A stretch of 64,000 nt of DNA. Origin: Streptomyces pactum. GTDB lineage: Bacteria > Actinomycetota > Actinomycetes > Streptomycetales > Streptomycetaceae. The notes beneath the pieces were generated by a model, which saw only the letters and a list, made by a program, of their open reading frames with translations, was not told the origin of the DNA and searched no databases. Where the stretch lies: assembly GCF_002005225.1 (NCBI RefSeq), contig NZ_CP019724.1, forward strand, positions 8,102,001 through 8,166,000, given 5' to 3'. Shown one piece after another: positions 63,049-64,000 of this stretch (the stretch's first letter is position 1; each line of letters starts with the position of its first letter). Both the position numbers and the translations under genes were made by a program.

Positions 63049-64000
63049 TCAGAAGTCGTACTCGTCGATGTTGGCCTTGTCGAATACGGTCGGCTCACCC
63101 GGGGAGACGACACCGTCCGCTCCGATGGTCACGGTGCCGAGGTCGCCGGCGGTGAAGGTCTCGCCCTTCCGGCCGGTGATCTGACCGGATTCGAGGGCGA
63201 CCGCGGCGTGGGCGGCGAGCGCGCCGAGCTTGGCCGGCTCCCACAGCTCGAACTCCTCGACGGTGCCGTTCTTGACGTAGGCGCGCATGTCGTTCGGGGT
63301 GCCGAGGCCCGTGAGCTTGACCTTGCCCTTGTACTTGGAGCCGGACAGGTACTGGGCGGCGGCCTTGATGCCGACGGTGGTGGGGGAGATGATGCCCTTC
63401 AGGTTCGGGTACTCCTGCAGCAGGCCCTGGGTCTGCTGGAAGGACTTCTGGGCGTCGTCGTCCCCGTAGGCGACCTTGACGAGCTTGATGTCCTTGTAGG
63501 CGGGCTTCTCCAGCTCCTTCTTCATGAAGTCGATCCAGGTGTTCTGGTTCGTCGCGGTCTGCGCCGCGGACAGGATCGCGATCTCGCCCTTGCCACCGAT
63601 CTGCTTGGCCAGCAACTCGACCTGGGTGCGCCCGAGGTCCTCGGCGGAAGCCGGGGAGACGAACACCTGGCGGCAGTCCTTGTTGGTGTCGGAGTCGTAG
63701 GTGACGACACTGACGCCGTTGCGCATGGCCTGCTTGAGGGCGGTGCACAGGGCGCCGGGGTCCTGCGCGGAGACCGCCATGGCGTCGACCTGCTGCTGGG
63801 TCAGGGTGTTGACGTAGCTGACCTGGCCGGCGGTGTCGGTGCCGCTGCTGGTGCCGACCTCCTTGTAGGTGGAGCCCAGCTCCCGCAGCGCCTTCTCGCC
63901 GCCCTTGTCGGCGGTGGTGAAGTAGGGGTTGTTGACCTGCTTGGGCAGGAAGGCGACGGTGAGCCCCTTCTTCGTCTTCGCGTCGGGGTCGGCCTTGCCG
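63049..64000 (-). CDS. rhaS: Rhamnose-type sugar ABC transporter substrate-binding protein (N-terminus outside window)
   Basis: 317 codons of the C-terminal part. It enters the window at KTKKGLTVAFLPKQVNNPYF, the first strand of a type I periplasmic-binding fold (ribose/rhamnose class). It goes on with SYVNTLTQQQVDAMAVSAQD, ATNQNTWIDFMKKEL and VVSPGEPTVFDKANIDEYDF. Placed before rhaM, it is most likely the rhamnose-binding RhaS. Its permease and ATPase genes should be beyond the right edge. Confidence 0.9.
   Translation of the reverse strand, partial: GKADPDAKTKKGLTVAFLPKQVNNPYFTTADKGGEKALRELGSTYKEVGTSSGTDTAGQVSYVNTLTQQQVDAMAVSAQDPGALCTALKQAMRNGVSVVTYDSDTNKDCRQVFVSPASAEDLGRTQVELLAKQIGGKGEIAILSAAQTATNQNTWIDFMKKELEKPAYKDIKLVKVAYGDDDAQKSFQQTQGLLQEYPNLKGIISPTTVGIKAAAQYLSGSKYKGKVKLTGLGTPNDMRAYVKNGTVEEFELWEPAKLGALAAHAAVALESGQITGRKGETFTAGDLGTVTIGADGVVSPGEPTVFDKANIDEYDF

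Overview
The window is chromosomal DNA from a Streptomyces or very close relative. The evidence is the very high G+C with strong C/G third-position bias, a complete SapB-type ramC-ramS-ramA-ramB/ramR morphogen locus, TTA codons confined to a few likely developmental or specialised genes, a Streptomyces-type parS 14-mer, and many LacI-controlled sugar-uptake and secreted glycoside hydrolase genes. No rRNA, tRNA or CRISPR array was seen.

Layout. 0-3.8 kb: end of an oligopeptide ABC ATPase translationally coupled to a TauE/SafE permease, a small hypothetical, a secreted glycerophosphodiesterase (copy 1), a small secreted protein and an NTF2-like protein. 4-8.9 kb: a tight operon of a fold-III PLP decarboxylase-like enzyme, a cysteine-synthase/rhodanese fusion and a SufS-like aminotransferase, followed by a SAM methyltransferase. 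This is the best candidate for an undescribed sulfur/amino-acid pathway. 8.9-13.9 kb: a GNAT, a parS site, a DUF6083-like protein, and a choline-to-betaine pair (aldehyde dehydrogenase plus GMC oxidoreductase). 14-21.6 kb: a beta-glucan oligosaccharide locus (LacI repressor, binding protein, two permeases, GH1 beta-glucosidase, and convergent GH64 beta-1,3-glucanase) with recognisable operators and a shared terminator. 21.6-29.5 kb: a decayed sigma factor, Nudix, a CocE/NonD hydrolase next to an ATP-grasp enzyme, glycerophosphodiesterase copy 2 (almost identical to copy 1), and a GH89 alpha-N-acetylglucosaminidase.

29.7-35.0 kb: a MerR regulator gene split by nested mobile DNA. A unit bounded by inverted IS5-family ends (cargo: SDR, a 137-aa conserved protein, a GAF-LuxR regulator) sits in a CTAG target, and an IS481-like element later inserted exactly at its left junction. 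35-46 kb: mixed housekeeping and accessory genes (YciI-like, DoxX, HAD hydrolase, membrane/coiled-coil protein, ankyrin and SUKH proteins, a truncated alanyl-tRNA synthetase paralogue, ArsR/VOC pair, PP2C phosphatase, MASE1 protein). 46.2-53.4 kb: the ram locus, in which RamC modifies RamS, RamA/RamB export the product and RamR (with a TTA codon) activates. 54-58.2 kb: pentapeptide-repeat membrane protein, Sir2 deacetylase, SDR, DUF2809 protein. 58.2-64 kb: a large secreted PA14/beta-propeller/DUF1080 protein, then the end of a rhamnose uptake operon (RhaS-like binding protein, L-rhamnose mutarotase, LacI regulator).

All calls come from reading the sequence and remembered family motifs; no search was run.
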